DNA from: Crenalkalicoccus roseus
Lineage (GTDB): Bacteria; Pseudomonadota; Alphaproteobacteria; Acetobacterales; Acetobacteraceae
Assembly (NCBI RefSeq): GCF_004761865.1
Contig: NZ_SJDM01000007.1
Span: 62,001 to 126,000, forward strand
Length of the DNA: 64,000 bases
Direction of reading: 5' to 3'
Positions within the stretch are counted from its first letter, which is position 1. Each line of letters begins with the position of its first letter. The notes beneath the pieces are model-generated. The model was not told the origin of the DNA, did not search any database, and saw nothing but the letters and a program-made list of their open reading frames with translations. Positions 8,093 through 16,145 of this stretch are shown piece by piece. The translations under genes were made by a program, and so were the position numbers.

Positions 8093-8286
8093 GCCGCGCT
8101 GGCCCCGGGCGGGAAGAGCCGCGTCCGGCCGGGCGGCCGGCGCCGCTCCCCGGCCAGGTGCGCGCCGGCGCGCGGCCGGACATTGCTCATGCGTGCCCTC
8201 CACCCTGCTCTGCTGCGACGGGGCTGCATAGGCGGATCGCCTCGGGAGGTGAACGCCCCTGCCGTGGGTGGGAGGGAGACCCCCCT
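8093..8286. other. Gap upstream of the fluC pair with no recognised gene
   Basis: About 190 bases between the fluC start and the mgtE control region. It is very G+C-rich and holds short frames on both strands without ribosome sites or recognisable products. The fluC promoter must lie here or slightly to the right, but no clear promoter elements were seen. Confidence 0.4.
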
Positions 8287-8317
8287 TCATGACACGGCGA
8301 TGAACGCCGCCTCATGA
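8287..8317. promoter_or_regulatory. 31-base inverted repeat just upstream of the predicted mgtE promoter
   Basis: TCATGA (8287-8292), CA, CGGCG (8295-8299), loop ATGAA, CGCCG (8305-8309), CC, TCATGA (8312-8317). Both arms are exact, with a 2-base internal loop. It ends 3 bases before the TTGACC -35 element of the predicted mgtE promoter, a suitable place for a dimeric regulator. It could also be a terminator-like hairpin, but no gene ends into it. Confidence 0.4.
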
Positions 8318-8320
8318 GGC

Positions 8321-8349
8321 TTGACCCACCGGCCGCTTCGCGCGATATG
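8321..8349 (+). promoter_or_regulatory. Predicted sigma70-type promoter of mgtE-mgtC
   Basis: TTGACC (8321-8326), 17-base spacer, GATATG (8344-8349). Transcription would start near 8356, leaving about 200 bases of leader before the mgtE ATG at 8557. The -35 match is good; the -10 match is partial, as is common in this base composition. Confidence 0.45.
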
Positions 8350-8409
8350 GCCTGCAAGCGCGCCGGGTCCGCCCGGCGCGCATCCCGTGTCAACCCCCTG
8401 GAGTGCCCG

Positions 8410-8496
8410 ATGGACGAGGCGAGCGGAAGTAGCCGCACGCATCACCAACGCCGCGCCGCCGCGCGGCGCCGGGCCCCGCGCGCGCCGATCGCCTGA
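8410..8496 (+). CDS. 28-codon upstream ORF in the mgtE leader (putative leader peptide)
   Basis: A short frame starting ATG at 8410, preceded by CTGGAG at a normal ribosome-site distance, and ending TGA at 8494-8496. The peptide is MDEASGSSRTHHQRRAAARR followed by RAPRAPIA, rich in arginine, alanine and proline. It does not resemble a known protein. Its coding sequence contains a perfect 7-bp hairpin (8453-8459 with 8463-8469) that a translating ribosome would melt, and its stop lies 4 bases before the structures over the mgtE ribosome site. This layout resembles the leader-peptide control of magnesium transporter genes in enteric bacteria. Function is inferred from position only; codon content alone cannot show that it is translated. 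Confidence 0.4.
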   Translation: MDEASGSSRTHHQRRAAARRRAPRAPIA

Positions 8497-8500
8497 CGAT

Positions 8501-8549
8501 CCGCCGCCTCCGTTCCGGCGCCCCGCGGCGGCGCCCCGAACCGGACGGA
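8501..8549 (+). promoter_or_regulatory. Competing hairpins over the mgtE ribosome-binding site
   Basis: The mgtE ribosome site (ACGGAG, 8545-8550) lies in the 3' arm of a stem: TCCGT (8509-8513) pairs with ACGGA (8545-8549) and CCGG (8515-8518) with CCGG (8541-8544), with one bulged T. An alternative stem pairs CCGCCGCC (8501-8508) with GCGGCGGC (8525-8532); it crosses the first, so the two exclude each other, and the second leaves the ribosome site free. This is a plausible translational switch, though G+C-rich DNA forms such stems by chance more easily. Confidence 0.4.
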
Positions 8550-8556
8550 GACGGTC

Positions 8557-9876
8557 ATGAGCGCCACCACACTTCCGACCGCCAAGGCGCCGCTGCCTGC
8601 CGAGGCGGCCGCCGCCCTGCACCCCGCCGACCTCGCCGCGCTGCTCGACCTGCGCGAGCCCGGAGCCGCCTGGGAGGTGCTGGCCGCCCTGCCGCTGGCC
8701 CGGCGGGCGGAGACCTTCGGCTACCTCTCGGCCGCCACCCAGGTGGCGGTGGCCGAGGTGGCCTCCCCGCGCGACCTCGCGGCCCTGCTGACCGCCATGG
8801 ATGCCGATGAGCGGGCCGATTTCTGGGCGCGCCTGCCCGAGGAATCGCGGGAGGCGCTGGCGCCCGCCCTCGCCGCCGCCGAGCGCGAGGACATCCGCAA
8901 GCTCGCCTCCTACCCGCCGGGCACCGCCGGGGCGGTGATGACGAGCGACTACGCCGTGCTGCGCCCGGAGATGGCGGCGCGGGAGGCGATCGAGGCGCTG
9001 CGCCGCCAGGCCCCCTCCAAGGAGACCATCCACGTCGCCTACGTGCTCTCGCCGCAGCGGCGCCTGCTCGGCACCGTCACACTCGAGGATCTGGTGCTCG
9101 CCCCGGCCGGGCAGCGCGTCGCCGAGATCATGCGCACCGACCCGCCTTCGGTTCGCGCCGAGGATCCGGCGGAGGAGGCGGCGCGGCTGGTCGCCCGCTA
9201 CGACCTGCCGGCGATCCCCGTGATCAACGGCGGCGATGCGATGGTCGGCATCGTCACCGCCGACGACGCGATGGACGTGGCCGAGGCCGAGGCGACGACG
9301 GACTTCCACAAGGCCGGCGGCTCGGCGAGCCTCGGCGTCACGCTGCGCGAGGCCACGACGGGCCTGCTCTACCGCAAGCGGATCGTCTGGCTGATCGTCC
9401 TGGTCTTCGCCAACATCTTCTCGGGCGCGGGCATCGCCGCCTTCGAGGACGTGATCGCGGCCAATGTCGCGCTGGTGTTCTTCCTGCCGCTGCTGATCGA
9501 CTCCGGCGGCAATGCCGGCAGTCAGTCGGCGACGCTGATGGTGCGCGCCCTCGCCACCGGGGAGGCCCGCATGGCCGACTGGGGCCGGATGCTGGGGCGG
9601 GAGGTCGTGGTTGCGGCGCTGCTCGGCGCCACCATGGCGGCGGCGGTCTCGATCCTCGGCCTGGTGCGGGGCGGGCCGGAGATCGCGGTGGTGGTGGCGC
9701 TGACCATGGTCTGCGTGGTGCTGGTGGGCAGCCTGGTCGGCCTCTCCCTGCCCTTCCTGCTGTCGCGCTTCGGCTTCGATCCCGCCACCGCGAGCGCGCC
9801 GCTGATCACCACCATCGCTGACGCCTCTGGCGTGCTGATCTACTTCGCCATCGCCTCGGCGCTGCTGGTGGGCTGA
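8557..9876 (+). CDS. mgtE: Magnesium transporter MgtE
   Basis: Mg2+ channel/transporter of the MgtE family, 439 residues, the usual length. Domain order matches the family: an N-terminal helical N domain (about residues 20-125; ALLDLREPGAAWEVLAALPL onward), paired CBS domains (about 130-255, including MTSDYAVLRP and IPVINGGDAMVGIVTADDAM), a connecting helix, and five membrane helices with the signature LIDSGGNAGSQSATLMVRAL and the C-terminal DPATASAPLITTIADASGV. In this family Mg2+ bound between the CBS and N domains closes the pore. The gene follows a long structured leader and is followed after 32 bases by an mgtC-family gene, forming a magnesium homeostasis pair. Confidence 0.95.
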   Translation: MSATTLPTAKAPLPAEAAAALHPADLAALLDLREPGAAWEVLAALPLARRAETFGYLSAATQVAVAEVASPRDLAALLTAMDADERADFWARLPEESREALAPALAAAEREDIRKLASYPPGTAGAVMTSDYAVLRPEMAAREAIEALRRQAPSKETIHVAYVLSPQRRLLGTVTLEDLVLAPAGQRVAEIMRTDPPSVRAEDPAEEAARLVARYDLPAIPVINGGDAMVGIVTADDAMDVAEAEATTDFHKAGGSASLGVTLREATTGLLYRKRIVWLIVLVFANIFSGAGIAAFEDVIAANVALVFFLPLLIDSGGNAGSQSATLMVRALATGEARMADWGRMLGREVVVAALLGATMAAAVSILGLVRGGPEIAVVVALTMVCVVLVGSLVGLSLPFLLSRFGFDPATASAPLITTIADASGVLIYFAIASALLVG

Positions 9877-9908
9877 ACGGGGCGGTCCCGCCGCGGGGAG
9901 GCTGGGCG

Positions 9909-10622
9909 ATGGAACTGCAGGAGGTGGCGCTGCGGCTCGCCGCGGCGCTCGCACTCGGCGCGCTGATTGGCGGCGAGCGGCAGTGGCGGCAGCGCATGGC
10001 GGGGCTCAGGACCAATGCCCTGGTCGCGATCGGCGCCTGCAGCTTCACCGTGTTCGGGCTGGTCACGCCGGGCGACGCCAGCCCGACCCGCGTCGCCGCG
10101 CAGGTGGTGTCGGGAATCGGCTTCCTCGGCGCGGGCGTGATCATGCGCGAGGGGCTGAACATCCGCGGGCTGAACACCGCCGCGACGCTGTGGTGCGCGG
10201 CCGGGGTCGGGGTGTTCTGCGGCGCCGGCGCCTATGGGGCGGCGGCGGTGGCGACGGCGCTGATCGTCGGCGCCAATCTCGGCCTGCGCCCCATCGTGCG
10301 CCTGATCAACCGCCAGCCCCAGGCGGGGGCGGAGATCGAGCACCTGTACCGGGTGACGGTGACCTGCAAGGCCGCCAACGAGGCGCATATCCGCGCCCTG
10401 CTGATGCAGGCGATCGCGGCTGGCGAAGTGCGGCTGAAGCGGCTGGACAGCGAGGATCTGCCGGCCGCCGAGGGGAGCGTGGAGCGCGTCGCCGTGACGG
10501 CGGAGCTGGTCTCTCCGGGGCGGGCCGAGGCGCTGCTCGAGGGCATCGTCGGGCGGCTCAGCCTCGAGCCCTCGGTCAGCCGCGCCGGCTGGGCGGAGGA
10601 GAACCCGCCCTCCGCCGGCTGA
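9909..10622 (+). CDS. MgtC/SapB-family membrane protein
   Basis: Inner-membrane protein of the MgtC/SapB family, 237 residues. The conserved N-terminal membrane domain is clear: [20 protein letters not shown], then [17 protein letters not shown] and [19 protein letters not shown] soluble C-terminal domain of about 90 residues follows (from [19 protein letters not shown]), as in full-length MgtC. MgtC proteins are linked to survival at low Mg2+ and restrain the F1Fo ATP synthase in Salmonella; the role here is inferred. The start ATG at 9909 lies 32 bases after mgtE, preceded by GGGGAGGCTGGGCG, so both genes are probably on one mRNA. Confidence 0.88.
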   Translation: MELQEVALRLAAALALGALIGGERQWRQRMAGLRTNALVAIGACSFTVFGLVTPGDASPTRVAAQVVSGIGFLGAGVIMREGLNIRGLNTAATLWCAAGVGVFCGAGAYGAAAVATALIVGANLGLRPIVRLINRQPQAGAEIEHLYRVTVTCKAANEAHIRALLMQAIAAGEVRLKRLDSEDLPAAEGSVERVAVTAELVSPGRAEALLEGIVGRLSLEPSVSRAGWAEENPPSAG

Positions 10623-10649
10623 TCCTTCGGGTCATGGTCTGGAGAGGGG

Positions 10650-10725
<76 letters not shown>

Positions 10726-10765
10726 GCGCCACCGGCGCCGCGGGTCGGGTGCCCGCAGGGCGCGC

Positions 10766-10794
10766 TAGATGCCCCCGCGGCGCGGGGAAGTCAA
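10766..10794 (-). promoter_or_regulatory. Predicted promoter of tRNA-Ala
   Basis: On the minus strand TTGACT (10794-10789), a 17-base spacer and CATCTA (10771-10766), about 40 bases upstream of the tRNA 5' end. The near-consensus -35 box and exact spacing make it a credible stable-RNA promoter. Confidence 0.5.
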
Positions 10795-10807
10795 GGCGCG
10801 TCGCTGC

Positions 10808-10836
10808 TTGTCCAGGGGCGTTCCCGCCACTAGGTT
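10808..10836 (+). promoter_or_regulatory. Predicted promoter of the yggT-DUF167-folD operon
   Basis: TTGTCC (10808-10813), 17-base spacer, TAGGTT (10831-10836), about 33 bases before the YggT start. The -10 box keeps the most conserved T, A and final T. Confidence 0.4.
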
Positions 10837-10869
10837 GCGCCGGCGTTTGCGGCGGGGGTGGGCAGGGCG

Positions 10870-11181
10870 ATGTTCCTGGACGTGGTGTTCTTCCTGGCGG
10901 GGGCCGTGCTCGACCTCCTCTGGTGGGCCGTGATCCTGGCGGTGATCGTCCACCTGCTGGTGAACTTCAACGTCCTCGACACCCGCAACCGATTCGTCTG
11001 GATGATCGCGGACTTCCTCTACCGCGTCACCGAACCGATGTTCCACCGGGTGCGCCGCTACATGCCGCGTTTCGGCGCGATCGATCTCTCGCCGCTCGTC
11101 GTGCTGCTGCTGATCTCGGCGGGGCAGCTCCTGCTCCGCGCCGTGCGGAACTACATGCTGGCGGCGGGGGTGTATTTTTGA
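10870..11181 (+). CDS. YggT-family small membrane protein
   Basis: Inner-membrane protein of the YggT family (103 residues), with two hydrophobic segments (FLDVVFFLAGAVLDLLWWAV region and LSPLVVLLLISAGQLLL) joined by the characteristic FNVLDTRNRFVWMIADFLYR and VTEPMFHRVRRYMP. YggT proteins are implicated in osmotic or turgor adaptation and cell-division-related functions in different bacteria; the biochemical role is not settled. The ATG at 10870 was chosen because GGGCAGGGCG precedes it; an in-frame GTG 4 codons upstream is possible. The stop overlaps the next gene (TTGA), and yggT followed by a DUF167 gene is a common arrangement. Confidence 0.85.
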   Translation: MFLDVVFFLAGAVLDLLWWAVILAVIVHLLVNFNVLDTRNRFVWMIADFLYRVTEPMFHRVRRYMPRFGAIDLSPLVVLLLISAGQLLLRAVRNYMLAAGVYF

Positions 11182-11483
11182 GCGCCTTCTGGCGGGCAGA
11201 GGCGGACGGGGTGCTGGTGCGGGTGAAGGTGCGGCCGCGCGCGGGGCGCAACGGAGTGGAGGGGGTCGTGCCCTCGGCGGACGGGCCACGCCTCCGCCTA
11301 GCGGTGGCCGAGGCGCCCGAGAACGGGCAGGCGAACCGCGCCGCCTGCGCGGTACTGGCGCGCGCTCTTGGCCTCGCCCCCACGGCGGTGCGGGTCTCGG
11401 GCGGCGCCAAGTCGCGCGAGAAGACGCTGGCGGCGGCGGGGGACCCCTCCGTGCTCGCCGCCCGGCTTGAGGGGCTCGGATGA
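11178..11483 (+). CDS. DUF167 (YggU-family) protein
   Basis: Small soluble protein of the DUF167/YggU family, 101 residues, initiated by TTG at 11178 inside the YggT stop codon. The family core is visible: [16 protein letters not shown], then [20 protein letters not shown] and [14 protein letters not shown]. Its function is unknown; structures of relatives show a compact alpha/beta fold. No ATG or GTG with a ribosome site fits upstream, so the TTG start with translational coupling is the best choice. It overlaps folD by 4 bases (ATGA). Confidence 0.82.
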   Translation: MSAFWRAEADGVLVRVKVRPRAGRNGVEGVVPSADGPRLRLAVAEAPENGQANRAACAVLARALGLAPTAVRVSGGAKSREKTLAAAGDPSVLAARLEGLG

Positions 11484-12331
11484 CGGCGCGGATCATCGAC
11501 GGCAAGGCGGTGGCGCAGCGGCTGCGGGAGGAGGTGGCGCGGCGCGTCGCCGGCCTGTCCTTCCGGCCCGGCTTGCGCGTGATTCGCGTCGGGGACGATC
11601 CGGCGAGCGGCGTCTATGTCCGCAACAAGGACCGCGCCGCCGCGGCGGCCGGCTTCGACAGCGCCACCCTCCACCTCCCGGCCGGCATTTCGGAGGCGGC
11701 CCTGCTCGCGGAGCTGGCGGCGCTGAATGCCGATCCGGCGGTGGACGGCATCCTGGTGCAGCTTCCCCTGCCGCCGCAGATCCGCCCGGAGGCGGTGATC
11801 GACGCCCTGGACCCGGCCAAGGACGTGGACGGCTTCCACCCGCTGAACGCCGGGCGGCTCGCCTCCGGGGAGACGGGGGGGCTGCTGCCCTGCACGCCCA
11901 AGGGGGTGATGCACCTCCTGCGCGAGGCCGGGGCGGCGCTGCCCGGGGCACGGGCCCTGGTGCTCGGCCGCTCCCGCATCGTCGGGCGGCCCATGGCGCA
12001 GCTCCTCCTGGCCGCCGACTGCACGGTGACGGTGGCGCATTCCCGCACCCGGGACCTCGCCGCCGAGTGCCGGCGGGCGGAGATCCTGGTCGCGGCGGTA
12101 GGGCGGGCGGCGATGGTGCGCGGGGACTGGATCGCCGAGGACGCCGTGGTGATCGATGTCGGCATCACCCGCGGGGCCGACGGCCGCCTGGTGGGCGATG
12201 TCGCCTTCGCCGAGGCCGTGACCCGGGCCGGCGCCATCACCCCGGTGCCCGGCGGGGTCGGCCCCATGACCATCGCCTGCCTGCTGGAGAACACCCTGCA
12301 GGCGGCGCTGGCGCGGCGGGGCGGGGGCTGA
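11480..12331 (+). CDS. folD: Bifunctional methylenetetrahydrofolate dehydrogenase/cyclohydrolase FolD
   Basis: Cytosolic one-carbon enzyme (283 residues) interconverting 5,10-methylene-THF, 5,10-methenyl-THF and 10-formyl-THF with NADP. The catalytic region [11 protein letters not shown] holds Tyr46 and Lys50, [10 protein letters not shown] and [13 protein letters not shown] follow, and the nucleotide site lies in [16 protein letters not shown]; the C-terminal signature is [19 protein letters not shown]. Length and all motifs are standard. It is the last gene of the yggT-DUF167-folD unit and ends in a hairpin. Confidence 0.97.
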   Translation: MTARIIDGKAVAQRLREEVARRVAGLSFRPGLRVIRVGDDPASGVYVRNKDRAAAAAGFDSATLHLPAGISEAALLAELAALNADPAVDGILVQLPLPPQIRPEAVIDALDPAKDVDGFHPLNAGRLASGETGGLLPCTPKGVMHLLREAGAALPGARALVLGRSRIVGRPMAQLLLAADCTVTVAHSRTRDLAAECRRAEILVAAVGRAAMVRGDWIAEDAVVIDVGITRGADGRLVGDVAFAEAVTRAGAITPVPGGVGPMTIACLLENTLQAALARRGGG

Positions 12332-12343
12332 ACCCCGCGCCCC
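12318..12343 (+). terminator. Hairpin at the folD stop
   Basis: GGGGCG (12318-12323) and GGGG (12324-12327) pair with CGCCCC (12338-12343) and CCCC (12333-12336), with one bulged G and loop CTGAA, overlapping the stop codon. No T-run follows; it separates folD from the next operon. Confidence 0.4.
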
Positions 12344-12513
12344 GAAGGGCATCCCTCCCTCCGTTGCAGCCCCCCGCCCGATGGGGCAATCTTCCCGCAA
12401 CCGCCATGGGCGAGGCCGTTCCGCCAGCCGCCGGAACCGCCCCGCCCCTGGCAGCGGGCCGGGCCGGCCTCGCCGGGCACACCGCAACGAGACAACATAA
12501 TGGAAGCGTCCGC

Positions 12514-14319
12514 GTGAAGCCGACCGACATCTCCAACCCCGACTACTTCCACAGGGTGGTGGACTGCCAGTGGGCGTGCCCCGCCCACACGCCGGTGCCG
12601 GAATATATCCGCCTGATCGCGGCGGGCCGGTACACCGACGCCTACATGGTGAACTGGCACTCCAACGTCTTTCCCGGGATCCTCGGCCGCACCTGCGACC
12701 GCCCCTGCGAGCCGGCCTGCCGCCGCGGGCGGGTGGAGGAGGAGCCGGTGGCGATCTGCCGCCTCAAGCGCGTCGCCGCCGACAACAAGGACGACATCGC
12801 CGCCCGCCTGCCGGAGGTGCCGGCCGCCTGGAACGGCCGGCGCGTCGCCTGCGTCGGCGCCGGCCCGGCCAGCCTGACGGTGGCGCGCGACCTGGCGCTG
12901 CTCGGCTACCGCGTGACGGTGTTCGACGAGCAGGACAAGCCCGGCGGCTTCATCCGCACCCAGATCCCGCGCTTCCGCCTGCCGGAATCGGTGATCGACG
13001 AGGAGTGTGGCTACATCCTGGACCGCGGCAACATCGAGACGCGCTACCGCACCCGCGTGAACAGCATGAAGGCGCTGCTCGAGGAGGGCTACGATGCGGT
13101 CTTCGTCGGCTGCGGGGCGCCGCGCGGGCGCGACCTCGACATCCCCGGGCGGCGCGAGGCGGCGGCGAACATCCACATCGGCATCGACTGGCTCTCCTCC
13201 GTCTCCTTCGGCCACGTGAAGTCCATCGGCCGGCGCGTAATCGTGCTCGGCGGCGGCAACACGGCGATGGATTGCTGCCGCTCCGCACGCCGCCTCGGCG
13301 GGGAGGACGTGAAGGTGATCGTCCGCTCCGGCTTCGAGGAGATGAAGGCGTCCCCCTGGGAGAAGGAGGACGCGATGGCCGAGGGCATCCCGATCCTCAA
13401 CTACCTCGTGCCGAGGAGCTTCGTGCACCGGGACGGCCAGCTCGTCGGCATGACCTTCGAGAAGGTGAAGGCGGAGTACGACGCAAAGGGGCGCCGCAGC
13501 CTGGTGCCGACCGGCGAGCCCGATGCCTTCTTCGAGTGCGACGACGTGCTGGTGGCGATCGGACAGGAGAACGCCTTTCCCTGGATCGAGCGGGACATCG
13601 GCATCGAGTTCGACCGCTGGGGGCTGCCGCGCCTCGACGAGGCATCGCTGCAGTCCACCAATCCGCGCGTCTTCTTCGGAGGCGACGCCGCCTTCGGCCC
13701 GAAGAACATCATCTGGGCGGTGGCGCACGGCCACGAGGCGGCAGTCTCCATCGACCGCTTCTGCCGCGGCGAGGCGGTACGGGACCGCCCGCCGCCGCAT
13801 GTGAGGATGTCCAGCCAGAAGATGGGCATCCACGAATGGTCCTACGACAACGACGTGTCGCTGGACCTGCGCTACAAGGTGCCGCATCGCGATCCCACGG
13901 TGGCGTTGCGCGACATCACGGCCGAGGTCGAGCTCGGCTACGACAGGGAGCTCGCCTTCAAGGAGGCGCAGCGCTGCCTGAACTGCGACGTGCAGACCGT
14001 GTTCACCGCGCGCCTCTGCATCGAGTGCGACGCCTGCGTGGACATCTGTCCGGTGGACTGCATCACCTTCACGGAAGACGGGCCGGAGGAGGAGCTGCGC
14101 ATCCGTCTGAAGGCGCCGGCGGAGAACCTCTCCCAGCCGCTCTACGTGCAGGACGGGCTGAAGACCGGCCGCGTGATGGTGAAGGACGAGGATGTCTGCC
14201 TGCACTGCGGGATGTGCGCCGAGCGCTGCCCGACCGGCGCCTGGGACATGCAGAAATTCCTGCTGAACACGGCCAAGACCTACACGATGAGGGAGGGCGC
14301 GGCATGCCGGAGCCGCTGA
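12514..14319 (+). CDS. korC: GltD-like FAD/NAD(P) oxidoreductase with [4Fe-4S] ferredoxin domains (2-oxoacid oxidoreductase electron-transfer subunit)
   Basis: Electron-transfer subunit, 601 residues. An N-terminal Fe-S domain (CQWACPAHTPVPEYI and CDRPCEPACRRGRV) resembles the glutamate synthase small subunit. It is followed by an FAD site (VACVGAGPASLTVARDLALLG near residue 112), an NAD(P) site (VIVLGGGNTAMDCCRSARRL near 243), and two C-terminal [4Fe-4S] motifs (CIECDACVDICPVDC near 507 and CLHCGMCAERCP near 562). It would pass electrons between NAD(P)H and the ferredoxin-type clusters of the partner enzyme. The start is GTG at 12514 after GGAAGC; the nearby ATG at 12501 is out of frame and stops at once. 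The alpha-subunit gene overlaps its end. The same three-part build is known from NADP-linked 2-oxoglutarate oxidoreductase of aromatic-degrading Azoarcus; the symbol follows that comparison. Confidence 0.82.
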   Translation: MKPTDISNPDYFHRVVDCQWACPAHTPVPEYIRLIAAGRYTDAYMVNWHSNVFPGILGRTCDRPCEPACRRGRVEEEPVAICRLKRVAADNKDDIAARLPEVPAAWNGRRVACVGAGPASLTVARDLALLGYRVTVFDEQDKPGGFIRTQIPRFRLPESVIDEECGYILDRGNIETRYRTRVNSMKALLEEGYDAVFVGCGAPRGRDLDIPGRREAAANIHIGIDWLSSVSFGHVKSIGRRVIVLGGGNTAMDCCRSARRLGGEDVKVIVRSGFEEMKASPWEKEDAMAEGIPILNYLVPRSFVHRDGQLVGMTFEKVKAEYDAKGRRSLVPTGEPDAFFECDDVLVAIGQENAFPWIERDIGIEFDRWGLPRLDEASLQSTNPRVFFGGDAAFGPKNIIWAVAHGHEAAVSIDRFCRGEAVRDRPPPHVRMSSQKMGIHEWSYDNDVSLDLRYKVPHRDPTVALRDITAEVELGYDRELAFKEAQRCLNCDVQTVFTARLCIECDACVDICPVDCITFTEDGPEEELRIRLKAPAENLSQPLYVQDGLKTGRVMVKDEDVCLHCGMCAERCPTGAWDMQKFLLNTAKTYTMREGAACRSR

Positions 14320-16145
14320 CCGCTGTGAACGACTTCGTCGTCAAATTCGCCAACGTCAACGGATCCGGCTCGGCCAGCGCCAACGGCCTGTTCGCCAAGG
14401 CCATCCTGCGCATGGGCATACCCATCGCCTCGCGCAACATCTTCCCCTCCAACATCCAGGGCCTGCCGACCTGGTTCGAGGTGCGGGTCAGCGGCGAGGG
14501 GCATCTCGGGCGGCGCGGCGGGGTGGACCTGATGGTCGCGATGAACCCGCAGACCTGGGACCGCGACGTGGCCGAGATCGAGCCGGGCGGCTACCTGTTC
14601 TACGACTCCACCAAGCCGCTGCCGCGCTCCAGGTTCCGCGACGACATCCATGTCATCGGCGTGCCGCTGACGGAGATCTGCAACGCCGCCTACTCCGACC
14701 CGCGGCAGCGGCAGCTCTTCAAGAACATCATGTACATCGGCGCGCTCTCCGCGCTGATCGGCCTGGAGCCGGAGGTGGTGGAGGCCCTGCTCGGCGAGCA
14801 GTACCGCGGCAAGGAGAAGCTCAACGCCTCCAACCGCGCCGCCTTCCACATGGGGCGCGACTGGGCGCTGGCGCATCTCCGGCCGATCGGCCTGCAGCTC
14901 CGGCGCATGGATGCCGTGGGGCGTCGCATCTACGTGGACGGCAACAGCGCCGCCGCGCTCGGCGCCGTCTATGGCGGCGCCACGGTCTGCGCCTGGTATC
15001 CCATCACCCCCTCCACCTCGCTCGCCGAGGCCTTCGAGCGCTGGTGCCGCCGCCACCGCACCGACGGGGAGACGGGGAGGAAGCGCTACGCCATCGTCCA
15101 GGCGGAGGACGAGCTCGCCAGCATCGGCATCGTCATCGGCGCCGCCTGGAACGGGGCACGGGCCTTCACCTGCACCTCCGGCCCCGGCATCTCGCTGATG
15201 CAAGAGTTCCTGGGCCTCGCCTATTTCGCCGAGATCCCGGCGGTGGTGTTCGACGTGCAGCGGGCCGGCCCCTCGACCGGCATGCCGACGCGCACCCAGC
15301 AGTCGGACGTGCTGGCGGCCGCCTACGCCAGCCACGGCGACACCAAGCACATCGTGCTGTTCCCCGAGGATCCGCACGAATGCTTCGAGTTCGGCGCCGC
15401 GGCGATGGACCTCGCCGACCGGTTCCAGACCCCGGTCTTCGTGCTGCTCGACCTCGACATCGGCATGAACGATTGGCTGTGCGAGCCCTTCCGCTGGGAC
15501 GACGGCCGGCGCATGGACCGCGGCAAGGTCATGACCGCGGAGATGCTGGACGCCGGCACCACCTTCGGCCGCTACCTGGACGTGGACGGGGACGGCATTC
15601 CCTACCGCACCTATCCCGGCACGCACCCCTCCAAGGGCGCCTTCTTCACCCGCGGCACCTCGCGCGACCGCTTCGCCAAGTACACCGAGGCGGGGCCCGC
15701 CTATGTGGACAACATGGAGCGGCTGCTCCGCAAATTCGCCACGGCGAAATCCTGGGTGCCGCGACCCGTCGAAACCCGCGCCGCCGAGCCCACCCGCCTC
15801 GGCGTGATCCATTACGGCTCCACCGGCGCCGCCATGCGTGAGGCGCTGGCGGCGCTGCAGGGCGACGGGGTGCGGCTCGACGCGCTGCGCATCCGCGCCT
15901 TCCCCTTCCACGACGACGTCATGGACTTCATCGCCCGCCATGACCGCGTCTTCGTCGTCGAGCAGAACCGCGACGCCCAGCTCCGCACCCTGCTGATGGT
16001 CGAGGGCAATGTGGATCCCGCGAAGCTCGTCCCGGTGCTGCACTATGACGGCACGCCGATCACCGCGCGCTTCATCCGCCGCGCCATCGCCGAGAAGGTC
16101 CAGGGGCTGAGGATCGGCCCCCTGCACGAGGTCGCCGCCGAATGA
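14304..16145 (+). CDS. korA: 2-oxoacid:acceptor oxidoreductase, fused gamma-alpha subunit
   Basis: Large catalytic subunit (613 residues) of a thiamine-dependent 2-oxoacid oxidoreductase. The N-terminal ~190 residues are the gamma domain (FANVNGSGSASANGLFAKAI). The alpha (pyrimidine-binding) domain follows, with CAWYPITPSTSLAEAF near residue 230, EDELASIGIVIGAAWNGARA and TCTSGPGISLMQEFLGLAYF, and a C-terminal transketolase-like domain ends with RVFVVEQNRDAQL. The gamma-alpha fusion and YPITPST motif point to the 2-oxoglutarate (Kor) type rather than pyruvate synthase, but the substrate is not proven. It overlaps the electron-transfer gene by 16 bases and the beta-subunit gene by 4, so the three are made stoichiometrically. 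Confidence 0.88.
   Translation: MPEPLTAVNDFVVKFANVNGSGSASANGLFAKAILRMGIPIASRNIFPSNIQGLPTWFEVRVSGEGHLGRRGGVDLMVAMNPQTWDRDVAEIEPGGYLFYDSTKPLPRSRFRDDIHVIGVPLTEICNAAYSDPRQRQLFKNIMYIGALSALIGLEPEVVEALLGEQYRGKEKLNASNRAAFHMGRDWALAHLRPIGLQLRRMDAVGRRIYVDGNSAAALGAVYGGATVCAWYPITPSTSLAEAFERWCRRHRTDGETGRKRYAIVQAEDELASIGIVIGAAWNGARAFTCTSGPGISLMQEFLGLAYFAEIPAVVFDVQRAGPSTGMPTRTQQSDVLAAAYASHGDTKHIVLFPEDPHECFEFGAAAMDLADRFQTPVFVLLDLDIGMNDWLCEPFRWDDGRRMDRGKVMTAEMLDAGTTFGRYLDVDGDGIPYRTYPGTHPSKGAFFTRGTSRDRFAKYTEAGPAYVDNMERLLRKFATAKSWVPRPVETRAAEPTRLGVIHYGSTGAAMREALAALQGDGVRLDALRIRAFPFHDDVMDFIARHDRVFVVEQNRDAQLRTLLMVEGNVDPAKLVPVLHYDGTPITARFIRRAIAEKVQGLRIGPLHEVAAE

Noticed and set aside
8295-8320. GGCGATGAACGCCGCC on the plus strand, reminiscent of the start of a fluoride (crcB) riboswitch
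   Set aside because: It points away from the fluC genes (it reads towards mgtE), the second conserved segment (CTGATGACxCCT-like) is absent, and the motif is fully explained by the inverted repeat 8287-8317.
10749-11483. 244-codon frame covering YggT and DUF167
   Set aside because: The first part reads through low-complexity sequence in the wrong frame for YggT; only its last 101 codons are the DUF167 gene, which has its own coupled TTG start.
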